DNA of 64,000 bases from assembly GCF_016545825.1 (NCBI RefSeq), contig NC_052613.1, forward strand, positions 2,046,001 to 2,110,000, read 5' to 3'. Positions within the stretch are counted from its first letter, which is position 1, and each line of letters begins with the position of its first letter. Under the pieces are notes generated by a model that saw nothing but the letters and a program-made list of their open reading frames with translations, did not search any database and was not told the origin of the DNA. A program made the position numbers and the translations under genes. Source of the DNA: Eucalyptus grandis. Lineage: Eukaryota; Streptophyta; Magnoliopsida; Myrtales; Myrtaceae. Below, one piece after another: positions 33,322 through 45,610 of this stretch.

Positions 33322-36300
33322 CTAAGAGAGTCTCTCTACTAGCTCAAAAATGTCCTTTAATCTCTGGGACAATTTACTGGTTATGTTGCGAGTAATCCTG
33401 TGCTGGAACTTGGTGCTTTTGAGCCAGATGATGTGAATATAGACGTCGCACTTGCAGGAGCTGTGATTTTGGCCCGATTTCTCGATCTTATATTTTAACT
33501 GCACCTGCAAATACAACGAAGAAAAACTTTTCAGGCTTGTGAGACAAGATGTTAGGTAAGCCAGGCAGCTCAAGGAAAAGCAATGGCAGGAGACTTTGAC
33601 AGAGAAATTGAATGAAAAAGGCTTTGAGTGTCCAGAAGAATGGAAAAAATAGAAGCTAAGACATACTCGATAATACTCTTCAAATGGGATATTGTGGAGG
33701 GCCATGACCTCATCGACTGTCCACCCATCATCAGTAGAAACTTTCTGCTGCGTGATGGTGACTTCCCCTCCAAATATCGAAATGTGGCGATTGAATTTGT
33801 ATGAGACCGAGCGCTCAAAGGTACCAGGCTTCACATGTTCCCATTCAGTAGCTGAATAATTAAGGCAACCGGATTTTTCCATGATTTGATGCTCCTTCTT
33901 CCCTCCACCAAAGAGTTCCATCAAGGAGCTTATCTGCACGTCGCTCGAAATGTCATCCCATGCAGTCATCCAAGCAGCCAGCAATGCATCAGGAAAAAAA
34001 ATGTTCTCGACCTCTCCATTGGTTGGCGAGTGAATTTACTGACTGGTTTGGTTTGACTTGAAAAGGACATGAAATGAGGTAGGGAACCAGGAACAGATTA
34101 TTCCAGATTCCACTTTTGCAGAATTATGAGTACTTTATGGGGAAAATTATAAAAAGAAAAGAAGAAAAAAGACGTTGGTCACAGGCACTAGAAACACACT
34201 GCATGGCCAGCATTTCCATCCGGAATAACAAGTGGCAGTCAACTATTCAACAAAGGAGAAACAACCAGTACAGATAGAACACCTAAGTAGTCGATTCTAC
34301 ATCATATACAGCCTTACGAATTTCATAGGAATTCACTTTTTGTTGCCCAAGCCCCAAGATACAAGGTTCGAACAATTTGACATCTCTCGGTTCCTAAAAG
34401 GAGAAGTTGCAAGGCAACATTACCAAGCAGAATTGGGAAAGATTTGTCTGCTTACCTCAATAGGGAGTTCGGCAGAGTAGATTATGGACATGTCTGCATC
34501 TTTTTTATCCAGAATGGTCGCTTCATCAACCAACACAGTGGTGTTTTCTTGATCATACTGCTCTTTGGCAATCTGCTCTGTCTGCTCAGGCATCAGAGCT
34601 CGGGTCCTCCACAGGGCCACAATTGTCCTATCCACCAAAAATCATGATCGATCACCTTCCACTTCCAGTAATTGCATTCATTTAGGGAAGTACAATGTAA
34701 CACCTATACCTGCTTGCTGAATTAAACGAAACAAATGATTGAAAATGGAACCTAAGCCTGCCTTCTTCATCTTGAGACTTTGCGCCGTGCATTGCATCCA
34801 TACCTCGACCCTTACGCAAAATGATGACAAGGGATGGACTACCCACAGAAATGAATGAGGGTGGAAGCTCTTGAATATCTTCAATGTCTTCCCAAAGGAA
34901 GAAAAACCTGGTTTTATGACCAAACAAATTGGCGTAAAACCCGACAATTCTTGAAGATAGGAAAAGGCGGCCCTACATCAATCAATTGTACAAGATCTAA
35001 GCAAGCCATACTTGTTTGAAGGATAAACGTCATGCAAGAAGAAAATGAGAAGCAAATTGAACATACTGGCCACCAAATCAGATAAACTAACACATAACAA
35101 CATCATGCATATAAGCCCACCTCATTCAGGTCTAACATTAGTCACAAAGAAATGTTCAAAAAGTCCCTTATGTTTGGTAATTATAGCTCTTTTCTTCACT
35201 AGCATTTATGTCTAGTTTCTTGGTCAAGCAAAAAATTCACCTTGAGATTCTAATTATCTGTGTTGCTTTACAAATCTTTTCTGCTGCTTTGGCATATTGC
35301 CATACAATTGCAACTTCCAAGAATCCAAACCTAAAAAGGGTTAGAAGCCACATAAAGAGTAACCCTTACGCACAAAAGAACCAATTGCAGCAAAGGGTAC
35401 AGCCACGAACGGGAGATGTGATTAAACCTGTAAAGGCAATTTTCTCTTGAGCGAACAGGCAAAATCACTGATGAGAAACTCGTCCGGTGGCAACTTGAAC
35501 AGTTTCTGGAATGTAGAATTTCTGTGAGGTGACCTCATACTCAACTGCACATGCCACAAATCGAATTAATGACATGTCATTATCATCAAACTGAACAAAC
35601 AATTGTCAAAACTAGAGTCTCAACAATGCCTACCTTCTTTCCCACTTCCTTCTCCATCTTTGTTAGATACTCCTTAATTGTTTCCACTCCATTGTTGTTG
35701 TCCAAAAAGATTCTCAGGTGCAACTTCGACTGAGCAGACTGAGCCAGCTTCCCCTCAAGGAAGATCCACATATCCGCAAGATCAGTGGATGTATGTTTCA
35801 AAAAATTGATCTCAGCATGCCCTAGAGAAGTGGCCTGATCAAATGGACCATCGAAATCAAAAACCTCCACATCTAAAATTGAAGGCGGTTCTTCCATAGC
35901 ATCAAACTCCACTATTTCTGCAAAATATGCATCCAAAGGACTTATTGTTAGCCCATGATATGATGGAAACACAAACGGACCTGTACAATATAGGGTCTCA
36001 CCATTCCATTGAGGATCACAAGTTTGGAGCTTAACAGAACTCGTCTTTGTTCTACCATTGCATGTGAAAACCACATATGGATCAGAATATCCGGTTGAAG
36101 ACAAGGATGCCACGTTCGTCCCTTCTATCAAAGCTATAGTAAGAATCCATCCATCACCTTGGGCTTTGATGCCATGGTCGCTACCTAACAAAAACACACG
36201 GCCATGCTAGTTAAGATGGCTTAATCACTCAGAGTCAAAACGGAGGTTAAAGTGTGCTTGAAATGTCATGAAGCACATACCTCTCTGCAACCTGGCTTGC

Positions 36301-38802
36301 ACAAAATGTGAAGCCATGTAGAAAACACGTTGCACCTGAATGGTTATTATTCCGCATGCAATGAGCTCTCCAAGGCTATCTGGCAAATCAATACCTAGGA
36401 ATTCCAAACCCCGTGGTTCACTAGGCTTGCAAAGTAGAATGTGTATAATGACATACACAACCATACAAATGGTGGAAAGCATGGTGAAATTGCAGAAGTA
36501 TTTGATGGCCAATTGCCAATCTGACTGCTGTTCATTTTCCAGGGATGCAATGATCTGACCTTTGTCCGACAACTCTGCAGAATCCAGTGTCCTAAAACTT
36601 TGAGCCAGTAAGTTCTCAAAATGATAAAAACTGTCCTTTAGACCTTGACGAGCACCTCCTTCGATCATACCTCTCATCACGGTTTTCTGGTGGAAATTCA
36701 CCCTCCAAGAGATTATTAGACGTGCAGACTCTTCTCCTGATCCTTCTTCTGGTCCAGGCATGATCTTGTAAAGCAACTCCACTTTGAATGCATTCCCATA
36801 AGGAACCTCGGGAGTACTTACCTCTACAAAGATAGCAAAGTGTTTTCCATCTGCTTTAAGGTAAGATTGTTGCTCGGTCGCTTTCACAGCCTTCACTAAC
36901 TTTGTGGCAGCCTTAGTAGAGGTAACAGTTCGTGTTAAAAGTGGCGGATCTTCTTGTTTCAACGTCCACAGCTCCTCTTCTAAATCTGTCGTTCCCTCCA
37001 GGTTAGCCAGGTCTCTCCTGAACTTAGAGTCTGGTGCAAAGAGAAAAATGTTCAAATCATATGGTCGTACAACATAGATCTGATCACACAGAATGCCTCC
37101 TTGAAGGTCTTCAGGCATTTCTCTTTGGCAATCCCTTGACTGCATCATTGAAAGAGCTTCTTCAAAGCTGTAATCAGACTGTTGTTTTTCCACACAATCC
37201 TCATAATCTGATGGAGTACCAGATACTTCTGATGAGGCACAAGTTTCTGACACATCCTCATGTTTGGCAAAGATTTTCTCCAAACGATTTGCGATAGCCT
37301 TCATCCAATGTTTCCCATCTTGTATCTTCTGGGCTTGAGATTTAGCTAAAGCCATCTCTTCTTCAGCCTGATTGGAGTTGATATTTGAACTGGGAAAGAG
37401 TGGACTGTCGGAAGACGTGTCCTGGAGACTTCCATGCAAGGAAATCGATACAAGTATCTTCCCTGCATTGTGTGGTGCATCAAATTTTAGAATTAGAATT
37501 ACTTTTCCCCCTGGCAGACAACTTTATAAGTTTGAATGGACAATGCCACTAAATCTTAAGTGACGAATATGTCCAAGGATCGAAGATAAATCTCGCATTT
37601 AAAATGGAAGCCGGGAGACAAAAACAAAAGGATCCCAATGGCAGCATTCCACAAAGCGTGGTTTCCAGATTTAGCACCTTATAAAGATAGTGTTGATGTG
37701 TGAAAGGAAATTCTCGTCATGGGTTATATAATGATTTCAGATGCTTGGTAAATTGATAAAATGACTTGTGCCATCACATGTATGATCTATATCCAAATGC
37801 CCAGTAGAATTAAATATGCAAGATCAACATAGGTAATCTGGACTGCTGGCCCACCATGGGATCCAAAAAAAACCAACCCAAGTTGGACAAATCCATGAGG
37901 GGACATTTTAGCAGTAAAATTTAGATATCTCCAGAAAGGTTCCCCATAGTTTTCACGGGGAGAGAAATTAGTTGCCGCAGGTTCAAATGCTGCATGGAGG
38001 GACACAGACCCAGTTGCTCAACCTTATATAACCCGACCAACAAGGTCATTAAGTTCCCAGTTCCCTAATGTCTGAAAAATTTGTCTTCTTGAAGAAGCAT
38101 CATCACAAAAACTAGTTCTAGTCCTTGACGATCGGCCATTTCCTAGTTTAATAAATTATCTTTCTCAGTCAGGACAACGGTAATGCGCCGTAATTTTCCT
38201 CTAATCACCACAGACTCATTGCTCTCCTCAACATCCGCATCAACACAAACTACTTAAAGAACAGCTCTACAATTTGCCCAAAGACGAATAACAATATGAA
38301 ATATTTGCACATCTCGGACCTGATCCCGGATAGACAGATCACAACATATGCAAGCAAGATAAATGGTCATGGCGTGCACATTACTAATTAACTACCCTAT
38401 TCACGTCACACCGCTTTGATCAAACACGACAGGACATGGAACACACTGACCGCAATCCTTTCGTATGAACTTCCCCGCCTTAGGCTTCCCGACGGCGAAC
38501 CACGTCGGCGGCAATATCCGGTTCTCCTCGTCGGCGACGGACCAAACCGGAATCTTGACCCGACCCAGCAATTCCCCCGACGAGCCGAAGAGCCCCCCGC
38601 GGCCATCCTCATGGTGGTAAACGGACAGGACCACCTCCTCCTCGCAGTCGTGCACCCTGAACACGAACTCCTCGTTCCACCGCGGGTTCTCGGCGCGCTC
38701 CACGACCCTAGTCTTGGACTTGAGCTTCCCGACCTGGACCTTCACGTACGAGTCCCTCACGGGCAACCCCTTCGCCTCCAGCACGTACACGTACACCCTC
38801 AT
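33322..38802 (-). CDS. C2 and GRAM domain-containing protein with VASt domains (At5g50170-like)
   Basis: Eight exons: 38451-38802, 36281-37462, 35634-36184, 35428-35544, 34710-34972, 34456-34627, 33667-33933 and 33322-33504, GT-AG and phase-continuous, giving 1028 aa. Domain order by residue: N-terminal C2 (1-115; MRVYVYVLEAKGLPVRDSYV, NPRWNEEFVF); linker; first VASt-like segment (about 250-390; FLFAPDSKFRRDLA, LLYKIMPGP); hydrophobic segment about 438-461 (FTMLSTICMVVYVIIHILL); second C2 (about 525-640; DPYVVFTC, DPQWNGE); GRAM (about 700-820; FLISDFACSLKRKLPLQGRLFLS, GFYAN); second VASt (about 880-1010; CLNYSATEWEHVKPGTFERSVSYKF). C2 domains bind membranes, often with Ca2+, and GRAM/VASt modules bind lipids and can move sterols at contact sites (family knowledge). 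The length equals that expected for the At5g50170 type. Physiological role unknown. Confidence 0.95.
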
Positions 38803-40389
38803 GGCTGAAGCAAACGACCTCGGACGAGTCCTAGAGATCTCGAGTGGGTCTGCTATCGGTTCCGGATACGGAATGCGGGCGTGCGTTCCTGGTGGCGGTG
38901 GAGGAGGTGGTGGTGGTGGATGAGAGAGAAGGAGAGACGTTGAAGTGGAGCCACGGGGGGAAGGAACGTGGAGGCGAGAGAGGGGGACACGTAGGAGATG
39001 GAGAGAGAAAACATCGAAGAGTGCAATGGAGGGGAGAGCAGAGGCGGTTCGGTTCCGGCGTTTCGGAGACGTCGAGGTGAGGACGACAACTTCTCGAAGA
39101 CGGTTTTTTTATCTCGAAGCTTTTAATGTTTCGGTTTCTTGGAATTCTTCACGTCCTCTTCTAGGAAAAGTGTGAAAGAGAAGGTGATTTTTCGTGGGCA
39201 TGGAAAATAAGAGGCTTAGACCAGCCGGTGCTTTCGCTGTTTCCTATACATTTCTAGGAGATTCCCATTTAGAATTGTCAGAGAAAAACGAGATTTGGTA
39301 GTTGAACGCAGCCTTTTGTAATAGAATATATAGACTAGAGTGGCTTTGATTTGATTTGATCTTCACGAGGATTGATGGGGCAGTCCTAAATTGCTGTAAT
39401 TATTCAAAGTAGAGTAGAGTGGCTCTTTGTGTTCTGCGGTGTTACGCCATGTTTTGGAAATGACACGATTTTCCACGAGGGGGTCGCGCTTTTTCCCTTC
39501 GTCTAGATGAGATGACGAAAGTCGACACCAACATTAGCTTAACGTTCGAAGTCAACGCCGTATGTTGATTTTTGGTTGTCGAAAAAGGTAAGGAGGGATG
39601 CATTGCGACATGGTACGTTCATGGGCATCCGACTCTATTAAGCCGGCGATCTTATCGTCATCCTTATTCATTTATAATGAAAAGTCACCAAATGATGCTC
39701 AAATATTCACATTGGACCGTTTCATGTAAAGCCTTTTTGTGAAAGTTATATAGTGATTTCTCGATTATGGGCTTGGACTCAATTATTTGCATCGAGTATT
39801 TTCCATTTAAAAGTCTTTCCTTAGAACGCCCGCACTTGGCCAAGGTTGTTATTATGCCCATGCTCTCTAGCCAATGCCCGCATTTAACTTTTATGCCCAT
39901 CGGGCCAAGGTTGTTATTACGCCCATGCTCAAGTCTATGGACATCCTTCTACCAACGTGACTGTATAGTATTGTTTTTTGTCCAATGCTTCCTTATTATG
40001 ATTTAGGGAAAAAAAAAGGTGTATAAATGTTTTATTACCTCTTATATCATACATTTTCTTTTCGAAATTGAATTGGATAAGGACTTGCAGATCAAATTGT
40101 CCTTTACCAGGTGAAATATAGTGGCCCTCTCGTTCACAAGGAGTATAAAAATCTATCTTATTTTTGGATGAAATATAGTGACACCTTGGCTAAATTCCTT
40201 TATCTTTGAAGGCCTGCTATTTTTTTTTTTTTAAAATCTTTGCGAGTTGCTTTTGTACTTCTTTTTGTTCAATCAATGGAAACGGCGGGAAATGGCGATT
40301 GAACGTTGGCAATTCCTCTCAACTGTCGCTGTAGGAGTTCCACGTGAGTTTGTTTTTCATTTCAATTTATAATTAACATTTAGTGTATT
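38803..40389. other. C2/GRAM promoter side and gene-free spacer
   Basis: Includes the 5' UTR/promoter of the minus-strand C2/GRAM gene, with a GGTGGT run (about 38893-38917). Farther on, 'ggccaaggttgttatta.gcccatgctc' appears twice (about 39838 and 39904), a small direct duplication. No supported gene. Confidence 0.45.
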
Positions 40390-41068
40390 GGGAAAAGTAC
40401 AAAAACATCATAAATATATTGTATTTATATCAATTTAACCATAAACATTTCAATCGGATCAATTAAATTCTAAATATTTTTACAGTTGCACCAATTCAGT
40501 CAATTCGGCCAATTTAAGTCGGAAATCAATGACGTGAAAGTCGGCGATCTTATATGGCATCGTCAGCCAAAATCATCAACGTAAGATCGTCAACGCTAAC
40601 GTAGACATCTTAAGATAATTCCTTATTAATTTTTCAATTTTTTTATTTTGTATTTATATTTTCCTTTTTCCCCATTTTCTTTGGATTATGGTTGGTATCG
40701 GCCATGGACGGGGGCCAACGAGGGCCCTCGCCTAGGCCGTGAGGGTCTCACCCTCGCTGGCCCCTACCTATGGCCAATCACTGACAATGGCTAGTACTGG
40801 CCACGGTCCAAAGAAAAAGACAAAAAAAAAAAGGAAGTTTAAAAAAAATTGAAATTCTAGTAAAAAATTATTTTAAAATATCTACATCAACGCCATTGGT
40901 GCCACGTGAGATTGACAGCATTCAGGTGACCGATTTATAATCTAAATTATCAGATGGACTGAGTTAATATTAATGTGAAAAATTTAGGATTAAATTGGTT
41001 AAATTAAAATGTTTACAAATGAATTAATATCAATGCAATAAATTTAGGATTTTTTTGTTACTTTTCTC
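40390..41068. mobile_element. Long-TIR non-autonomous element with GC-rich core
   Basis: The left arm (40390-40600) begins GGGAAAAGTACAAAAACATC. The right arm, read in reverse complement from about 41068, begins AGAAAAGTAACAAAAAAATC. Further inside, both arms share ATATTGTATTTATATCAATT-like, CATTTCAAT and CTAAATATTTTTACA-like words in inverted order. The centre (about 40685-40805) is a GC-rich block (GGGCCAACGAGGGCCCTCGC), flanked by inverted C/T-rich and G/A-rich tracts. It encodes no protein. Confidence 0.65.
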
Positions 41069-41202
41069 TCAATTTATGTATAGATTCTCATTTAGCATGC
41101 ACTTAAGAATGTACTTTACAATAGGCAAATCAAACCATACGCAGCGGAATGGATAGAGCTAGTTTCCGTTTTCCCCTTTCTTCTTTTCCCCACCAGCAAT
41201 GT

Positions 41203-41346
41203 AAGAAAGATTATTTAGGTCTACGAATAATTCGATCTATACGAGTACAATCACCGTATCCGTGTCAGTACGAGGCCCATGCCCTAGTCAATTCGAGAAC
41301 CCAATCCCGCTCCCAAAAAAAAAAAAAAAAAAAAAGAAAGAAAGAT
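41203..41346 (+). mobile_element. Possible retroposed insert ending in poly-A
   Basis: A short sequence (41212-41314) ends in a run of about 21 A and is flanked by AAGAAAGAT at 41203-41211 and 41338-41346. This fits a poly-A retroposon (SINE or processed-transcript fragment) with a 9-bp target duplication. The repeat is purine-rich, so chance similarity next to the A run is possible. Confidence 0.35.
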
Positions 41347-41864
41347 AGCGTCCTGCAGAAGGTGGAAAAAAACCGAGCAAGGCGGCAGTCACTTACACGC
41401 GTTGCGTTCGGCGAGGGGCCGAAAGCCACGAGCCCCCTTCCACACGGCATCGGAACGCGCACCGGAGCTTTCGAGGATCGTCCACCGGCGATTCGGCACG
41501 AAAGAAAGATCTCTCCCGCCCGCGTGGGAAGGGGAACGAGCGACGATAGCGAGAGATCGAACCGACGCGACCCAGCACGGTCGCTCGAAATTTGTACGTC
41601 GTTCGGACGGAGGAGATGCAGTGAAAAGACGACGGAAATTTTGTCTCCCTTGCGAATCGGAAATCCAGGAAGAAAGACTAGTCTCTATGAAGCACGAAGG
41701 CTTTAAAAAAAAAAACCAAAGCTCGAGAGTCCATCGTCGTCATCCTTTTTCTGCACCTATACTGTAACATTCAAATTTCCTACTGCTGCTGTTCGAACTG
41801 AAACTGTATAGTTTTCTCGATTCTCATGGCCCTACTACTGCTACGAGATCCGACCTGGCCTTCG

Positions 41865-42648
41865 CTATTGGCAGTAATTGCGGCAGCAGTGAACAGCGGC
41901 GCACGCGACTCCGGGCTGTCCCGGACCGTAGAAGTTGCGGTAGCGGCCGATCGTCGGAGATCCGCCGCCGCCGCCGCCGCCGCCGCACCCGACGCCGGCG
42001 GCGATCCTGGGGGAGAAGCTCCGGCGGGGGCTCCAGCCGCCGGCAACGAGCCTAGGCGAGTCGCGAGGGGAAGAGCCGGAGCTCGACGCGGCGGACGGCG
42101 ACGGGGAGAGCGGCGGCGGGGACGCTCGCTCGCGCGGCCTCGGCTCGAAGAGGACGGCTCTGATCTGGAGGCGCGCGCCGGGAGGAGAAGAAGAAGCAGA
42201 AGATCTCGATCTCCGCGAAGCCTCGTCGTATTCCTCGATCAGGTTGGCCAGATCCTCGTCGGACTTGACGGAGACCAGGGTCTCCAGGTCGCCGCCGGGC
42301 AGCTTGCACTTGAGCGCCGCGACGGGGGAGCCGCAGAACTCCGCGAGCTTCGCCATCAGCTCTGCAACCGCACATATCTCTCAGCGTCTCACTAAACCAA
42401 ACCATCGATCGAAACGGAAACGGAACCGAAAGCGAGAGGGGGAGGGGAAGGGGTAACGCACCGGCGTAAGAGACGGAGCGGTCGACGGCGAGGATCCGGG
42501 TGACGCCGCCGACGTAGCGGAGCTTGCCGTCGGGCCGGCGAGGGAGGATCTTGCCGCCGTAGCTGCAGAGGAACTTCAGCGCGGCGGCGGAGCTCCGGTG
42601 CAGCGCGGTCTCCTGATTCGCCGTCGCCGTCGCCGTCGCCGCCACCAT
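41865..42648 (-). CDS. PB1 (Phox/Bem1p) domain protein
   Basis: Two exons: 42462-42648 and 41865-42361, GT-AG, phase 1, 227 aa. After an Ala/Thr-rich start (MVAATATATANQ) comes a PB1 domain at about residues 23-110. It includes the plant PB1 hallmark KFLCSYGGKILPRRPDGKLR (basic face), VGGVTRILAVDRSVSYAELMAKL, and the acidic OPCA-like stretch SVKSDEDLANLIEEYDEA. A Ser/Pro/Gly-rich low-complexity tail with a G9 run follows. PB1 domains mediate homo- or heteromeric protein pairing. Short plant proteins of this type are poorly characterised, so the partner is unknown. Very GC-rich relative to its surroundings, as expected for such exons. Confidence 0.92.
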
Positions 42649-42752
42649 CTTTTCCTTCGCGGGGAGGAAGCTCGCTGGCTGCTGGCTGCTGACTGCTGGC
42701 GGTGGCGGTGCGTGGGCGAGAGGCGTTCGTTCGGGGGGAGAGAGAGAGGCGG

Positions 42753-42762
42753 TTATTTATAG
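42753..42762 (-). promoter_or_regulatory. TATA box of the PB1 gene
   Basis: On the minus strand this reads CTATAAATAA, about 105-115 bp upstream of the PB1 start codon, giving a plausible 5' UTR of about 75-85 nt. Confidence 0.65.
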
Positions 42763-42886
42763 GGAGGAGGGGAGGAGAGGGATTTTGGAAGTTTCCGTTT
42801 TTGAGCGAGCATCTTTGACGAAGCCGAGAAAATATTGGTTACACAGTAGGGGCCAGCACAACAAATAAAAAGAGCCTTGAAGATGT

Positions 42887-42896
42887 GACACGTGGC
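42887..42896. promoter_or_regulatory. G-box/ABRE (GACACGTGGC) upstream of the PB1 gene
   Basis: A GACACGTGGC site about 240 bp upstream of the PB1 start codon and 125 bp upstream of its TATA box. This is a strong bZIP/bHLH-type core; ABA or light responsiveness is inferred only. A CT microsatellite follows at about 42952-42976. Confidence 0.5.
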
Positions 42897-42976
42897 AAAG
42901 TGGGGCCCAAATTTCTCTCTCTTCTCTTCTCTTCCCTCTGTACGTTCAGACCCTCTCTCTCTCTCTCTCTCTCTCT

Positions 42977-45419
42977 GGACAAGCCTGGCTTTTTTTCAAA
43001 CCCCAACTAATTTGTTGCGTTTTTACGGAATGCTCTTTTTGGGATTTGCAAAATCTCAATCCCCAGCCTAGCCATAAACTTTTTTAATTTTGTGAGTTTA
43101 ATCTTGCGTGGTGTCCCAATTTAGTTCTTTCGACGAGCGACAATGTCCCAAGATGACTAGTAATTTTTTGGCGAAAAATGTCTGGAATGATTGTATTTGA
43201 TGTTCTTGTGAATGTTCAATATTAAATTGATTAAGTTAAAAAGTTTTAAATCAAGTTGGTATTCATATAATGTATTTTGGACTAATCGAATAATTTTTTT
43301 TCTTATAATTTCAATATGTCACTTGACATAAAGTTCACTCGTATTTTAAGTAACATTTCCTCTAATAGGTTTTTGCACATATTTATTACGCATAACGTCA
43401 CCAAATATCTTTATTGTAACCGTTAATTTCTTTTAATGTTAGATAGAGCTTGGACATATATCTCAATCATTGTGTATATATATATTTACATATTAGCTTT
43501 TTACTTCAATCTAAGTGGCATGTAACGTGGAGATTACCATCAATGTGAGAATTTTATCTTTATCTATAGAAGAAACAAAATCCTTCTTTTACAAGTTACG
43601 ATTATCGGTAACTTTAGTCGGGCAAAAAGTCTGAGTCCTACTACTAATTCCTGTCTCTTTTACCAAAAAAAAAAAAAAAAAAAAAAGAAGAAGAAAACAA
43701 AAAGAGAAAACTTCTGGTGCATGCTATGCTTTTGATCTTAAAACGCCACGTGGAGCTATGACACATCACCCCCTTCCCCTGCAAGTTCCCAAAAATCTCT
43801 TGCTGCCAAATTATAGGTCATGATTATTTATATTTAAAAAAAAATTAGCCCATATAAAATGTTTTCATTATTGATAATTCTAAATATTTTTGTAGATGAT
43901 AAAAAAATTTCTTTCATTTTTTTACAAGTGATATAATTAGTGAAATAATTTTTAAATTAATAATTTTTTGCCAAATAAATAGAGTATATTATTCTAATCA
44001 TTGTCCCTTTCGTCACGTCACTCTATCTTTTGACTAGACGCCACTCTTAATCGTCTTTATGTTGGGATTAGTCAAATTCTGGTTGATTTTCTAATTTGAA
44101 ATTTTCAGGGTTTTGGATTTTATTTGATAACCGAAAATAAAGGATAAGGACAAGAGAGAGGGACGGATAAAGTGAAATGTCTGAATTTCCCTCAGGCTAG
44201 TTGATAACAAGGGCACGGCTCTTGGTCCAATTGTGAAAAATGGCAAATTTGCACTTAAGTCCTGTGATCGTTGCGTCACGTTTGTAATTACACAGCTAAT
44301 TTTAAACCTTTTGAATTGTCCACAGACAAGTACCTTGATCCAAAACAACGACTCCGTTCTCGCATTGCAATTCTTAAAAGTGAGAGGATTCAAAGAAAAA
44401 AGGAAGAAGAAATTCGAGTTCTTGCTTCATTTATCTTGCAAAAATTTCATCATTTGAAGGTGTTTGGACAATTTAAAATAAATTAATCAAAAATATATTC
44501 CTAGTCAACAACCCTAATTATCATTTCCATAATCCTTGGTGTCCAAAACCCAGTCAAGCACCTGATTTCAAATTCATTGAGACCGGGGTCGATCTCAATA
44601 CTGTGCTCAGGTCATCAACATATGCCTAGGACTTTAGTTTGGGTCCATAAAAATTGTGCCCGGGTCCTTAGTGCTCTAATAGAAATACAAGAAATTGTAT
44701 CAACGCATTAGCTATTGATTTATATTTGTAATTAACGTCAAAGATGCTATAATTCATTGGTTTACTTCCCCGGAACCTCAAAAAAGAAAAGAAAAGAAAA
44801 GCTTATGGCAAAAAAGTCTAGTGCTGCCTTGTCCAGGATGGTCGCTTCCGGTGGCGGGAGAGGACGTGGAGGTGGACACGTGGAGGCGCGTGAAATCAGC
44901 AAAGGCGACACGCGGAGCATGCTCGGAATGGACACTTCGCCGTTACGTCGATTTCAGCTGAGGAATCTTCTGAGCTTTCAGTTGAAAATGTATTTTGTTG
45001 TATGGGTGAAGGACAAGGGAGGAGGAGGGATCGGGCTGACGTCATCCCACCACTCGGCATTGTCCTTGGGAAACCACGACGAGGATTTCGTTCCTTGTCG
45101 TCTTCTTCCCGGGGAGAATGGCAACATCCCAAAGAAAATTACTTTATTTGAAAAGAAATCACAATGAGGAGATAAAAACCATTTCTTTCTAAATAATCAT
45201 AAGAAAAAAAACAATAAAATAAGAAGGAGCTTCGGCGGCCTCTCCACACCCACAAGATTTGATACGAGCCATAATAATAAATCACTCAATTTTTGATAGT
45301 TTGAATTTGAAACGTTCTTTAAATTGAAAACGCCTAAATAAAATGATGAATATGAAATTTGAGAGAATAAATGGAATAATCAACATTGAATAAATGATTT
45401 TTTTAAATAACTTAAAATC
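42977..45419. other. AT-rich gene-free spacer
   Basis: No recognised gene. A poly-A run lies at about 43664-43686. A plus-strand frame at 44757-45167 has a Lys/Gly-rich start but no domain and no homology I recognise, so it is left out. The 43.0-44.6 kb part is strongly AT-rich. Confidence 0.4.
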
Positions 45420-45610
45420 AAGCTATTTTTTTTTTTGTCGGTCTCTACTTATTCCCACTCTATACTCACTCGGACTTTTGACATACCTTGCTAGGGCGTG
45501 GGAGTAAAACCACTCGAAACTTACGCGTCCCTCCCCAACGAGAAGGTGGGGATTTGAACCCCTCACCTCCTCATTCCATATTAGAAGGGTGGCCACTGGA
45601 GAAGCTATTT
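45420..45610 (-). mobile_element. tRNA-derived SINE with poly-A tail and perfect 9-bp target-site duplication
   Basis: The direct repeat AAGCTATTT flanks the insert at 45420-45428 and 45602-45610. Read on the minus strand, the insert starts about CTCCAGTGGCCACCC. It contains a Pol III B-box-like GGTTCAAATCC within GGGGTTCAAATCCCC, about 45-50 nt downstream of a weak A-box-like TGGCC. It ends GTAGAGACCGAC followed by an A run. Total length is about 175 bp. A B box near the 5' end, a poly-A tail and flanking duplications are the standard SINE hallmarks. It encodes nothing. The specific SINE family is not known to me. Confidence 0.8.

Noticed and set aside
44757..45167. 136-aa plus-strand frame
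   Set aside because: No recognisable domain, low-complexity start, and AT-rich surroundings; not enough support.
45530..45580. tRNA gene suggested by the GGTTCAAATCC B box
   Set aside because: No cloverleaf; the B box belongs to a SINE with poly-A tail and target duplications.
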